From Verrucomicrobiota bacterium (GTDB lineage Bacteria > Verrucomicrobiota > Verrucomicrobiia > Opitutales > Opitutaceae): 64,000 nucleotides of DNA. The stretch covers positions 231,717-295,716 of the forward strand of contig JAEYUW010000036.1 of the NCBI GenBank assembly GCA_023432225.1. Direction: 5' to 3'. Positions 43,138-51,552 of the stretch are shown here, one piece after another. A program made the translations under genes and the position numbers. The notes beneath the pieces are model-generated. The model did no database searches. It had not been told where the DNA came from and saw only the letters and a list, made by a program, of their open reading frames with translations. The stretch's first letter is position 1. Each line of letters starts with the position of its first letter.

Positions 43138-44544
43138 TCACTTTAGAAATTGGGGATGAGCCCGCAAATAGTTCCTCATCCATAAAACCCCGCCCTCCTC
43201 GTCATAGAACGCCCCATCGAGCTGCGATTCAAACGCCGCGTCCAGCGCCTGTTTGAAATTTGGCCCCGGCTTCATGCCGAGGACGATCAAGTGGCGTCCG
43301 AGCAGGATCGGTTGCGGGGCGCGATCCGCGATGGCGAGTCGTGCGGCGGCGTCACGCAGTTCATGGATGCGGCGCAACGCCTCCTCTGAGACGAGCGGCG
43401 GGCGCCCCAAGTGATCGGCCGTCATTACCACGATGAGATCGTCCATCGTGGCCGGCGCGATCTTGCGCGCGAGGCGTCGCACGGTCGTGTCACGGAAATG
43501 CGTCTGCCCGTGGTGATGGGCGAGGTGATTCACCACGAGCGGCCGCACCCATTCGACCAGATCATGCGGCGCGCCGATGCGCTGGAGAAAACTTTCGGTG
43601 AGTGGCGCTCCGGCCGCTTCGTGGCCCGGACTGACCCAACGCAGCTGTTGGCGCCGTTCCGCTTGATGAGTGGTCGTGGCTTTCCCGAAATCGTGGGCCA
43701 ACACCGCAAAGGACAGCACGCGCCGTCCGGGTGCATCGGCATTTTTCCAAGCGTCGAGCGTCACGAGCGCATCCAGACAGTGGCCCGTGTGGATGAATGC
43801 GTCGCCTTCCGGATGCCACTCTGGCTCCTGGGAGAGACCATCGAGACCGGCGATCTCGGGAAAAAACTTCAGCCAACCCGCTTCTTTCAGCACGAACAGC
43901 CCGCGCGAGGGCTTCACGGATTTCACCGCCCATTTGTCCCATTCGCCCCACACGCGCTCGATGGCGAGTTCGCCATAGGAATCGGCGATGGATCGGCACA
44001 GCGCCGCCGTCTCGGGCGCGAGCGTGAGTTCGAAGCGCGCGGCGAATTGAAACGCGCGCAGCACACGCAGCGGGTCCTCGACGAACGCGTCGCTGGTGTG
44101 GCGCAGCACGCGGGCGCGGAGGTCGCGTTCGCCGCCGTGCGGATCGATCACGCGCTGTTCAACCGGATCGTAGGCGATCGCATTGATCGTGAAGTCACGT
44201 CGCGCCGCCGCGTCCGCTTCGGTCAATTCCGGCTCCGGCACGACAGCAAAGCCGCGATGGCCGGCGCCCGTCTTTGACTCCCGGCGCGGCAGCGAAAAAT
44301 CGTATTCCACGCCGCTGAGCCGCACTTTCAGCACCCCGAAGCTGCGCCCAACCAGATCCGTGGGGCCAAACGGCGCCAAGGCGCGCTGCAGTTGCTCGTA
44401 GTCCAGGCCAAAGACCTCAACATCGAAGTCCTTCGGTTCGAGTCCGAGCAACCAATCGCGCACGCAGCCGCCCACCAAGCGCGGCCGTCCGCCCGCAGAG
44501 CGGAGAGCGCGAAGCGCGGCGAGAAGTGGAGCGGGTAAATGCAT
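43138..44544 (-). CDS. cca: CCA-adding tRNA nucleotidyltransferase with HD domain
   Basis: The 468-residue class II nucleotidyltransferase shows the head-domain motif LVGGCVRDWLLGLEPKDFDV with the catalytic aspartates, RRDFTINAIAYDP, the helical DPLRVLRAFQFAARF segment, and an HD phosphohydrolase domain (HTGHCLDALVTLD, LAHDFGKA). CCA enzymes repair or build tRNA 3'-ends; the HD domain, common in gamma-proteobacterial CCA enzymes, may have 2',3'-cyclic phosphodiesterase activity. A poly(A) polymerase of the same family is the alternative, since the determinants are subtle. ATG 44544 starts the gene; tal follows closely. Confidence 0.9.
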   Translation of the reverse strand: MHLPAPLLAALRALRSAGGRPRLVGGCVRDWLLGLEPKDFDVEVFGLDYEQLQRALAPFGPTDLVGRSFGVLKVRLSGVEYDFSLPRRESKTGAGHRGFAVVPEPELTEADAAARRDFTINAIAYDPVEQRVIDPHGGERDLRARVLRHTSDAFVEDPLRVLRAFQFAARFELTLAPETAALCRSIADSYGELAIERVWGEWDKWAVKSVKPSRGLFVLKEAGWLKFFPEIAGLDGLSQEPEWHPEGDAFIHTGHCLDALVTLDAWKNADAPGRRVLSFAVLAHDFGKATTTHQAERRQQLRWVSPGHEAAGAPLTESFLQRIGAPHDLVEWVRPLVVNHLAHHHGQTHFRDTTVRRLARKIAPATMDDLIVVMTADHLGRPPLVSEEALRRIHELRDAAARLAIADRAPQPILLGRHLIVLGMKPGPNFKQALDAAFESQLDGAFYDEEGGVLWMRNYLRAHPQFLK

Positions 44545-44607
44545 GGTGCGGCGGAGCCGACGCGGCTCAGCGTGCGCCCTTTCCCGGGCAGTGCAAGGCG
44601 CGCGTCT

Positions 44608-44994
44608 TCACGCCGCCGGACGCTGCCACGCTTGCCAGGCGAGCAGAGCCCAACCTGCGAGAAACGCCACGCCGCCGAGCGGCGTAATCAGTCCGAGGAA
44701 TCGCGGTCCGCCGAGGGCGAGCCAATACAGCGAACCCGAAAAAAGCACGACGCCCGCAGCCCACAGCGCGGCGATGCGCCCGCTCGGGCCCGCATGTGAG
44801 TCGCGCCAGCCGGCAAGCGCGAGCATCGCGACCGCGTGGAGGAGATGGTAGAGCACAGCAGTTTTCCACGTCTCCACAGAGCCATGGGCTTCGAGCGTGG
44901 GCTTAAGGGCGTGGGCGCCGAAGGCGCCCAGTGCGACGCCGAGGAAACCGAGCACAGCGGCCGCGAGCGTGGTGAGGCGAGTGGAACCGGTCAT
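44608..44994 (-). CDS. DUF423 family membrane protein
   Basis: The 128-residue protein has four predicted membrane helices. LGFLGVALGAFGAHALKPTL with the following TWKTAVLYHLLHAVAML is the DUF423 (YgdD/YwdK) signature. Function of the family is unknown. It starts at ATG 44994, 48 bp before the divergent outer-membrane protein gene, and ends 63 bp upstream of the cca start, so it may be the first gene of a DUF423-cca-tal unit. Confidence 0.85.
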   Translation of the reverse strand: MTGSTRLTTLAAAVLGFLGVALGAFGAHALKPTLEAHGSVETWKTAVLYHLLHAVAMLALAGWRDSHAGPSGRIAALWAAGVVLFSGSLYWLALGGPRFLGLITPLGGVAFLAGWALLAWQAWQRPAA

Positions 44995-45042
44995 GGGAAC
45001 CAGCGTGTGGACAATCCGTCCAAAACCAACCTTCCTCTCGCC

Positions 45043-45780
45043 ATGCGCGCCTCGTTCAGCTTCGCCTTCTGCCTGATGGCAGTGCCGCTTATCGCGGCCG
45101 ACGGCGATTGGACGCGCGGTGCGGCAGCGACGGCCGAATCCAAGCTCGTGCGTCGCGGCATCGAACACGCCGGCGCCTCGGTCGCGCCGGCCGTATGGTT
45201 AACCGACGAAACTTGGCGCGTCGGCGTGCACGCCGCGGTGCCGTTCGAAAACGCGAGCGGCAGCGAGTTCGGCATGAACGCCAGCTACACGCGCGCGCTC
45301 GAATCCGGCGTGAAACTGGGGGGCGAGGTCGCCCACGTTCGGTGGGGTGATGCGTCTTTCGGGCATCCATCGCACACGACCGAGTTCGCTGCGTTCATGT
45401 CGTTTCCCTCCGGGCCGGGACGCGTGACCGTGCGTCTCGCGCGAGACGTGGAGCGTCGCGCCGATATCGGCGAACTCAGCTACGCCGGCGAATATGCCCT
45501 GAAAGCGTGGGGCGCCTTCCTGAACTACCACCTTTATGCGGGTTCGGTGGCTGCTGACGATGTTCTGCCGCGGAGCGTCGCGCCTGCACCGCGCGTGACC
45601 GACGCGTATACCTATCACGGCATCGACCTGACGCTGCCCTATCGTGTCGGCGGCCAGACGGTGGTGACCGCGGGTGTTCACTATGCCGGCACGAACGGTG
45701 CCCGGCCGTTTTGGTCACCCAGCGGGGCCGCGCCCGGCGCCAAGGTCTGGCTCAGCTTGGCCGCAAGCTACGAATTTTGA
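45043..45780 (+). CDS. Exported protein, probable outer-membrane beta-barrel
   Basis: The 245-residue product begins with a signal peptide (MRASFSFAFCLMAVPLIAA). The rest alternates polar and hydrophobic residues in short strands (GVKLGGEVAHVRWG, GRVTVRLARDVERRA, ALKAWGAFLNYHLYAG) and ends in KVWLSLAASYEF, with terminal Phe as in outer-membrane barrels inserted by BamA. I do not recognise a named family; an 8-10-strand barrel is inferred. It lies just before rplM but is unlikely to be functionally tied to it. Confidence 0.7.
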   Translation: MRASFSFAFCLMAVPLIAADGDWTRGAAATAESKLVRRGIEHAGASVAPAVWLTDETWRVGVHAAVPFENASGSEFGMNASYTRALESGVKLGGEVAHVRWGDASFGHPSHTTEFAAFMSFPSGPGRVTVRLARDVERRADIGELSYAGEYALKAWGAFLNYHLYAGSVAADDVLPRSVAPAPRVTDAYTYHGIDLTLPYRVGGQTVVTAGVHYAGTNGARPFWSPSGAAPGAKVWLSLAASYEF

Positions 45781-45885
45781 GTGGTTAAGTCCGGCGAGGC
45801 GTTCCTTTTCGGCTCGCGCCGAAAATGTGAAGTCTTGGGTGTTGACAGGGTAGGGCGGAGTCTTTCCCTTGGGCCTCTTTCCGCA

Positions 45886-46308
45886 ATGAAAACCTATCTG
45901 GCCAAAAAAGAGACAGTCCAGCCCAAGTGGTATCTCATCGATGCCGAGGGGCAGGTGCTTGGCCGTCTCGCTGTTAAAGTCGCCAACATCATCCGTGGTC
46001 GCAACAAGGCCACCTACACTCCGCACGTCGATACCGGCGACTTCGTCATCGTCATCAACGCGAGCAAAATTGCCCTCACCGGCAAGAAGGAAGAAGTCAC
46101 CGAGTATATGTCGTTCTCCGGCTATGTCGGCGGCGAGAAATACCGCAAGCTGACCGACGTCCGCGCCTCAAAGCCGGATTTCATCATCATGCAGGCCGTC
46201 AAGGGCATGCTCCCGAAGAACCGCCTCGCGGCGAAGATGCTCACCAAACTCCGCGTGTTCCCGGGCACCGAGCATCCCCACGCTGCGCAGAACCCCATCA
46301 AGCTTTGA
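45886..46308 (+). CDS. rplM: 50S ribosomal protein L13
   Basis: The 140-residue protein is full-length L13, a 23S rRNA-binding protein of the large subunit. WYLIDAEGQVLGRLAVKVAN, GDFVIVINASKI and VKGMLPKNRLAAKMLTKLRV are conserved landmarks. ATG 45886 matches the family start; a longer frame begins at 45781. TTGACA occurs at 45842-45847, 39 bp upstream, but no good -10 box follows. rpsI begins 8 bp after the stop, the usual L13-S9 operon. Confidence 0.97.
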   Translation: MKTYLAKKETVQPKWYLIDAEGQVLGRLAVKVANIIRGRNKATYTPHVDTGDFVIVINASKIALTGKKEEVTEYMSFSGYVGGEKYRKLTDVRASKPDFIIMQAVKGMLPKNRLAAKMLTKLRVFPGTEHPHAAQNPIKL

Positions 46309-46316
46309 TCTGATCC

Positions 46317-46715
46317 ATGAGCGCTGACTCCACCGTTTTCATCGGCACCGGCCGTCGCAAGACCTCGACCGCCCGCGTGCGCCTCGTCGCCGGCTCCGGC
46401 AAACTCTCGGCTAACGGCCTCGATTTCGATGCCTATTTCAAGCACGACAATTTCGCTCGCCGCGCCGCGGGTCCGCTCGCGACCGCCGACGTGAAGGACA
46501 AGTTCGACGTCGTGGCGAACATCGCTGGCGGCGGCATCAGCGCCCAAGCCGGCGCGGTCGCCCACGGCATCGCCCGCGCGCTCCTGAAGTTCAACTCGGA
46601 GCTCCGCGTCACGCTCAAGAAGGCCGGTCACCTCACCCGCGACCCGCGCGAAAAAGAGCGCAAGAAGCCTGGCCAGCCGGGCGCCCGTAAGCGCTTCCAG
46701 TTCTCGAAGCGCTAA
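46317..46715 (+). CDS. rpsI: 30S ribosomal protein S9
   Basis: The 132-residue protein is full-length S9, which reaches the ribosomal P site with its C-terminal tail. FIGTGRRKTSTARVRL, GGGISAQAGAVAHGIARAL and the terminal ARKRFQFSKR are diagnostic. It is co-transcribed with rplM and followed by a strong terminator. Confidence 0.97.
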   Translation: MSADSTVFIGTGRRKTSTARVRLVAGSGKLSANGLDFDAYFKHDNFARRAAGPLATADVKDKFDVVANIAGGGISAQAGAVAHGIARALLKFNSELRVTLKKAGHLTRDPREKERKKPGQPGARKRFQFSKR

Positions 46716-46744
46716 TCGTTGGTCGAAGCAGGTTTTCATTCACA

Positions 46745-46772
46745 AACGGGGTGCCACAAGCACCCCGTTTTT
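46745..46772 (+). terminator. Terminator of rplM-rpsI
   Basis: AACGGGGTGC and GCACCCCGTT pair perfectly around CACAA, followed by a TTTTATTT-like tail. Confidence 0.92.
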
Positions 46773-46820
46773 ATTTGCGAAGATCCCTCACGTTCCCCTT
46801 TAGTCCTCCTCCTTAATTAG

Positions 46821-47852
46821 ATGAAAGTCGGCATTGTCGGCGCGTCGGGTTACTCCGGCGAAGTTCTCGTCAAACTCCTCTTGGGCCATCCGCACGTCAC
46901 CTTGGCGGCGGTCACTTCCCGCCAACACGCGGGCAAAGCCCTCTCCAGCGTAATTCCCGCGTTGCGCGGCACCGCTGCGGACACGCTCAAGTTCATCGGC
47001 TCCGACGCGACCGAGCTCGCCGCGCGCGACGACATCGGCCTGTGGTTTCTCGCGTTGCCGCACGGCGCCGCCGCGGATTTTGCCAAGGCCCTCGTGCCTG
47101 CCGGCCGCAAGGTCGTCGACCTCAGCGCCGACTTCCGCATCGCCGATCTCGCGACCTACGAGAAATACTACGGCCACCACCACGCGCCCGAACTGCTTCC
47201 GCAAACGCGCTTCGTCCTGCCCGAGCTGACCGACGCGAAGTGGAAAACCGAGATCAAGCTCGCCGCCGCGCCCGGCTGCTACCCGACGAGCACGCTTGTG
47301 CCACTCGCGCCGCTCGTCGCCGCGGGCCTCGTTTCCCGCGAGCACATCGTCGTAAACTCCTTTTCGGGCGTTTCCGGTGCCGGCAAGAAGGTCGAGGAAA
47401 CCTATCTTTACTGCGAACGCGCTGAAAGCGCCAAGGCCTACGGACTCGGGAAGCATCGCCACCTCGCCGAAATCGAGGAGCAACTCTCGCTCCGCGCCGG
47501 TGCGAAAGTCGTGCTCCAGTTCAATCCGCACCTCGCGCCGATGCGTCGAGGCATCATCACGACGATCACGGTCCCCGCCGCGGCGGGTGCGACGATCGAT
47601 GCCCTCTACGCCGCGTGGCGCGCCGCCTACGCGGGCCGACCGTTCATCTCGATTCTCCCGAGCGGCGAAACGCCGGACTCGGCTCACGTCACGGGCACCA
47701 ACCGCGTCGACATCTCCGCCATGCACGATGCGCGCACGGGCAACTTTGTTCTCACTTCGGCCGTAGATAATCTCGTGAAAGGCGCGAGCGGCCAGGCCGT
47801 GCAGATCATGAATCTCTGGTGCGGTTTCCCCGAGACCGCCGGACTGCTTTAA
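46821..47852 (+). CDS. argC: N-acetyl-gamma-glutamyl-phosphate reductase
   Basis: The 343-residue enzyme reduces N-acetylglutamyl phosphate with NADPH, the third step of arginine synthesis. GIVGASGYSGEVLVKLLL is the dinucleotide-binding start, and the catalytic Cys is C153 in AAPGCYPTS. GVSGAGKK and HRHLAEIEEQL are conserved. It is the first gene of an argC-argJ-argB-argD-argF series; argJ starts 15 bp after the stop. Confidence 0.96.
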   Translation: MKVGIVGASGYSGEVLVKLLLGHPHVTLAAVTSRQHAGKALSSVIPALRGTAADTLKFIGSDATELAARDDIGLWFLALPHGAAADFAKALVPAGRKVVDLSADFRIADLATYEKYYGHHHAPELLPQTRFVLPELTDAKWKTEIKLAAAPGCYPTSTLVPLAPLVAAGLVSREHIVVNSFSGVSGAGKKVEETYLYCERAESAKAYGLGKHRHLAEIEEQLSLRAGAKVVLQFNPHLAPMRRGIITTITVPAAAGATIDALYAAWRAAYAGRPFISILPSGETPDSAHVTGTNRVDISAMHDARTGNFVLTSAVDNLVKGASGQAVQIMNLWCGFPETAGLL

Positions 47853-47867
47853 GCTCACCCAACAAAA

Positions 47868-49100
47868 ATGACTCAACTCACCGTTACGCCGGATAGTGCA
47901 GGTATCACGGACGTTCCCGGCTTCGAGGCGGCAGGCGTCGCTTGCGACATCCGCCAGAAGAACGACCTCAAGCGACTCGACCTCGCTCTGGTCTATTCGC
48001 TGCGTCCGTGCACGGCCGCCGGCACGTTCACCAAGAACGCGGTCAAAGCCGCGCCGGTGCTGTTGTGCCAAAAGAATCTCGAGGAAGGCGGTCCGTTCCA
48101 CGGGTTCATCGCGAATTCCGGCAACGCCAACGCCTGCACCGGCCCCGAAGGTTTGAAGGACGCGAACACGATGGCGCAGCGCGCCGCCGCCTCCCTCAAC
48201 CAGAAGCCGCACGCGTTCTTCGTCTGCTCGACCGGCCGCATCGGCCAGCCGCTGCCGATGGACCGCGTGATCAAGGGCCTCGAGCGCGCCGTCACCGAAA
48301 AAGGCCGCACCCCCGCGCACGGTAAGAAGGCCGCCGACGCCATTCTCACTTCCGACACGAAGGCCAAGACCGTCACGGTCTCATTCACCTACGACGGCAA
48401 GAAGCACACCGTCGCCGGCTTCGCCAAGGGCGCCGGCATGATCCAGCCGAACATGGCGACGATGCTCGCGTTCCTCGCGACCGATTTTTCTGTTCCGCGC
48501 AGCTTCCTCCAGAAGACGCTCACCGAGGCGGTCAACGGCACGTTCAACTGCATCACGGTCGACGGCGACATGAGCACGAACGATACCGTCATCATGCTCG
48601 CGAACGGCCACTCCGGCGTCTCCGTCGGCGACAAGAGCCCGCGCGAACTCCGCGTCCTCTTCGCCGAGGCCGTTTGGAAAGCCTGCGACATCCTCGCCGA
48701 CAAGATCGTCTCCGACGGTGAGAAGATCACCAAGGTCATCGAAGTGAAGGTGCAAGGCGCCGCGTCCGCCGAGGACGCTGAGAAGTGCGCGCGCGCCATC
48801 GGCAATTCTCTGCTCGTGAAGTCGTCGTGGTATGGCGAGGACCCGAACTGGGGCCGTTTGGCCGATGCCGCGGGTTACTCGGGTGCGAAGCTCGTCGAAG
48901 CCAAGCTCGATATCCGCTACAACGACACGCCCGCCATGACCGCCGGCAAGCCGCACCCCGAGCTGAAACCGAAGTGGAAGGAGATCGTGAAACAGCGTCG
49001 TTTCACCATCACGATCGATCTGCACCTCGGCAAAGCCGGCTACCGCCTCCTCGCGACCGACCTCACGGAAGGTTACGTCAACTACAACAAGAGCGAGTGA
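47868..49100 (+). CDS. argJ: Bifunctional ornithine acetyltransferase / N-acetylglutamate synthase
   Basis: The 410-residue precursor should cleave itself before Thr198 in QPNMATMLAF to form alpha and beta subunits, as is known for ArgJ. It transfers acetyl from acetylornithine to glutamate and may also make acetylglutamate from acetyl-CoA. HGFIANSGNANACTG, FVCSTGRIGQPLPM and CITVDGDMSTNDTV are landmarks. No separate argA or argE is in the window, in keeping with the recycling route. A GGCCGG repeat element begins 4 bp after the stop. Confidence 0.96.
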   Translation: MTQLTVTPDSAGITDVPGFEAAGVACDIRQKNDLKRLDLALVYSLRPCTAAGTFTKNAVKAAPVLLCQKNLEEGGPFHGFIANSGNANACTGPEGLKDANTMAQRAAASLNQKPHAFFVCSTGRIGQPLPMDRVIKGLERAVTEKGRTPAHGKKAADAILTSDTKAKTVTVSFTYDGKKHTVAGFAKGAGMIQPNMATMLAFLATDFSVPRSFLQKTLTEAVNGTFNCITVDGDMSTNDTVIMLANGHSGVSVGDKSPRELRVLFAEAVWKACDILADKIVSDGEKITKVIEVKVQGAASAEDAEKCARAIGNSLLVKSSWYGEDPNWGRLADAAGYSGAKLVEAKLDIRYNDTPAMTAGKPHPELKPKWKEIVKQRRFTITIDLHLGKAGYRLLATDLTEGYVNYNKSE

Positions 49101-49104
49101 ACAG

Positions 49105-49195
49105 CAGGGCCGGCTTCAGCCGGCCCTGTTCGACGTTACTCGCCGTTGCAGCAATCGAACGAGCATCCGATCTGGGCCGGCTGAAGCCGGCCCTA
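49105..49195. repeat. GGCCGG palindromic element, copy 3
   Basis: Hairpins CAGGGCCGGC(TTCA)GCCGGCCCTG and GGGCCGGC(TGAA)GCCGGCCC flank about 45 bp whose sequence pattern (TTCGACGTTACTCGC, CGAACGAGC) resembles that of copy 1. It follows the argJ stop by 4 bp. Confidence 0.8.
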
Positions 49196-49333
49196 CAAAT
49201 CCCGCCCGTCCGCACTCGGTGTTTCACCGCGACGTCCTGCTCATTTTTTTAGTGAAATCGCCGCGCGTTGAGTGCAGAAAAATTTCCGCCGTCACCCATC
49301 GATGACCACTGGTCACCTTCTCTCCCTCACGCA

Positions 49334-50224
49334 ATGACCTCGCCCAAAGTCGAAGAGATCATTGCCAAAGCGCGCGTGCTGCTTGAAGCGCTCCCCTACA
49401 TCCAGGACTTCCGCGGGTCCACGTTCGTCGTGAAATACGGCGGCAGCTTCATGGACGATCCGGATCCGGCGGCGCGCACCCGCGTCGCCGCGGACATCGC
49501 GTTTCTTGCCGCAGTCGGCATCAACGTCGTCGTCGTGCACGGCGGCGGTAAGGCGATCAGCAAGGCGATGGACGCCTCGGGCCTGAAAGCGAATTTCGTC
49601 AACGGCCTGCGCGTGACCGACGAAGCCACGATCGCGATCGTGAAGAAGACGCTCGACGAGATCGTGAACAGGGAAGTGTGCGACACGCTCTCCTCCGTGA
49701 AGGCGCGCCCGAAGGGACTGCCCGGCGACAGCGTGCTGGTCTGTCAGAAGCTCGGCGTCGACGATGACGGCAATCCGGTCGATCTCGGCTTCGTCGGTGA
49801 TCCGACCGAGGTGAAGGTGAAGCTGATCAAAAAGGAAATTTCGGACGGCTTCATGCCCGTGATCTCACCGGTCGCGGAGGGTTACGACGGCAAGCCTTAC
49901 AACATCAACGCCGACACCGCCGCGGGCCGCGTGGCCGCCGCGCTGCGCGCACGTCGCCTTGTCTACATGAGCGACGTGCCCGGCCTGCTCTCCGATCCGA
50001 AGGATCCGAGCACACTCATCTCCACTCTGAAAATCGGCGACGTCGACGGCCTGAAAAAGAAGGGCGTCATCGACAAGGGCATGCGCCCGAAGGTCGCGAG
50101 CGCCGTCCGCGCGCTCCAGGAAGGCGTGCAGCGCGTCCACTTCATCGACGGCCGCATGCCGCACAGCTTGCTGCTCGAAATTTTCACCGACAAGGGCGTG
50201 GGCACAGAAATTGTGCACGGCTGA
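49334..50224 (+). CDS. argB: Acetylglutamate kinase
   Basis: The 296-residue amino-acid kinase phosphorylates N-acetylglutamate. FVVKYGGSFMDDP and INVVVVHGGGKAIS are the nucleotide- and substrate-binding loops; YNINADTAAGRVAAALRARR and DKGMRPKVASAVRALQEGV are conserved further on. The N-terminal stretch KVEEIIAKARVLLEALPYIQ resembles the helix present in arginine-sensitive hexameric kinases, which suggests feedback inhibition by arginine. ATG 49334 is chosen; an upstream in-frame start at 49268 is less likely. It is separated from argJ by 233 bp containing a repeat element. Confidence 0.95.
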   Translation: MTSPKVEEIIAKARVLLEALPYIQDFRGSTFVVKYGGSFMDDPDPAARTRVAADIAFLAAVGINVVVVHGGGKAISKAMDASGLKANFVNGLRVTDEATIAIVKKTLDEIVNREVCDTLSSVKARPKGLPGDSVLVCQKLGVDDDGNPVDLGFVGDPTEVKVKLIKKEISDGFMPVISPVAEGYDGKPYNINADTAAGRVAAALRARRLVYMSDVPGLLSDPKDPSTLISTLKIGDVDGLKKKGVIDKGMRPKVASAVRALQEGVQRVHFIDGRMPHSLLLEIFTDKGVGTEIVHG

Positions 50225-50231
50225 ACTGGTC

Positions 50232-50325
50232 GATTGCGGATTTCGGAGTGCGGATTGCGGAATAGTTTCAGAAGCTCCGCGTCTCGCTTACTTCAATCCG
50301 CATTCCGCAATCCACACTCCGCAAT
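50232..50325. repeat. Inverted repeat made of ATTGCGGA units before argD
   Basis: The left arm at 50232-50262 (GATTGCGGATTTCGGAG, then TGCGGATTGCGGAA) and the right arm at 50294-50325 (CAATCCGCATTCCGCAATCC, ending CCGCAATT) pair imperfectly. Each arm itself contains repeats of ATTGCGGA. It fills the whole space between argB and argD. Confidence 0.8.
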
Positions 50326-50328
50326 TAG

Positions 50329-51552
50329 ATGAACGCTCCTTCCATCGTCCGCACCAACGCCGCTGAGCTCTACGACGCGTATGTGATGAAAAACTACGCC
50401 AAGGCCCCGCTCACCCTCGTGCGAGGAGAGGGCGTCTGGGCGTGGGACGACACCGGCAAGAAGTATCTCGATTTCGCCTCGGGCATCGCGGTCAACGCGC
50501 TCGGTCACTGCCACCCGGTCTGGGTCGAAGCGATCCGGCGCCAGGCCGGCGAGTTGATCCACTGCAGCAATCTCTATCGCAATCCGAACTACGGCGAACT
50601 CGCGCGTCGCATCGTGCAGCAAGCCGGACCGGGCCGCGTCTATCTCTGCAATTCTGGCACGGAGGCGAACGAGGCGATGATCAAGCTCTCGCGCCTGCAC
50701 GGCATCCGGAAGTCGGGCGAGGAGGGCAAGTGCTACAAGATCCTCGTCGCGAAGAACGCGTTTCACGGCCGCACCTACGGCGGCATGAGCGCGACGCCGC
50801 AGGAGAAAATCCAAAAAGGCTTCCGCCCGCTCGTGCCTGGCTTTGCCGCCGGCGAGATCAACAATGTGCAGAGCTTCGCCGACCTGATCGATGACCAGAC
50901 CGCCGCGATCATGATCGAGACGGTGCAGGGCGAAGGCGGCGTGACGATGTGCACGGACGAGTTCCTTTGGGGCCTGCGCCAGCTGTGCGACAAGCACAAC
51001 CTGCTGCTTATGCTCGACGAGGTGCAGTGCGGCTTCGGCCGCACCGGCACGTTCTACGCGTTCCAGCATTCTGGCGTCCGCGCCGACGTCATCGGCATGG
51101 CGAAGGGCATCGCGAACGGCTACCCGATGGGCGGCATCTGGTGCGCGGAAAAACACGCCGAACTCTTCACTCCCGGTTCGCACGGCACGACCTTCGGTGG
51201 TTCGCCGCTCGCTTGCGCTGCCGCGCTCGCGGTGCTCGACGTGATCGAGCGCGAGGATCTCGTGCGCAAGGTCGCCGTGAATGGCGCGCAGTGGAAGACC
51301 CAGCTCGAGCAACTCGCGCAAGAGTTTCCGAAGCAAGTTCTCGGCGTCAGCGGGCGCGGCTACATGCTTGGTCTCCGGCTCGCCGGAGAGCCGGCGCCGT
51401 ATTTGCCGCTCTTGCGCGAAGGCGGCTTGCTCTGCCCGACCGCCGGCCTGAACACCATCCGCTTGCTCCCGCCGCTTATCGCCACGTCCGAGCACCTCAC
51501 GCTCGCGACGGAGATTATCCGTGGCGCACTCAAGAAAAAGGAAACTGCCTGA
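50329..51552 (+). CDS. argD: Acetylornithine aminotransferase
   Basis: The 407-residue class III PLP enzyme converts N-acetylglutamate semialdehyde to acetylornithine. YLDFASGIAVNALGHCHP is the start signature; CNSGTEANEAMIKLSR contacts PLP; LLLMLDEVQCGFGRTG holds the Asp for the PLP ring nitrogen; the Schiff-base Lys is in GMAKGIANGYPMGG; HGTTFGGSPLACAAALAVL is also conserved. ATG 50329 lies 4 bp after an inverted repeat, with no ribosome binding site visible. Its TGA overlaps the argF ATG (TGATG). Confidence 0.95.
   Translation: MNAPSIVRTNAAELYDAYVMKNYAKAPLTLVRGEGVWAWDDTGKKYLDFASGIAVNALGHCHPVWVEAIRRQAGELIHCSNLYRNPNYGELARRIVQQAGPGRVYLCNSGTEANEAMIKLSRLHGIRKSGEEGKCYKILVAKNAFHGRTYGGMSATPQEKIQKGFRPLVPGFAAGEINNVQSFADLIDDQTAAIMIETVQGEGGVTMCTDEFLWGLRQLCDKHNLLLMLDEVQCGFGRTGTFYAFQHSGVRADVIGMAKGIANGYPMGGIWCAEKHAELFTPGSHGTTFGGSPLACAAALAVLDVIEREDLVRKVAVNGAQWKTQLEQLAQEFPKQVLGVSGRGYMLGLRLAGEPAPYLPLLREGGLLCPTAGLNTIRLLPPLIATSEHLTLATEIIRGALKKKETA

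Noticed and set aside
45842..45870. Sigma-70 promoter upstream of rplM
   Set aside because: A good TTGACA is present, but no acceptable -10 hexamer lies 16-19 bp downstream.
50232..50325. Possible small CRISPR array from repeated ATTGCGGA units
   Set aside because: Units are 8-14 bp, irregularly spaced, arranged as inverted arms, and no cas gene is present.
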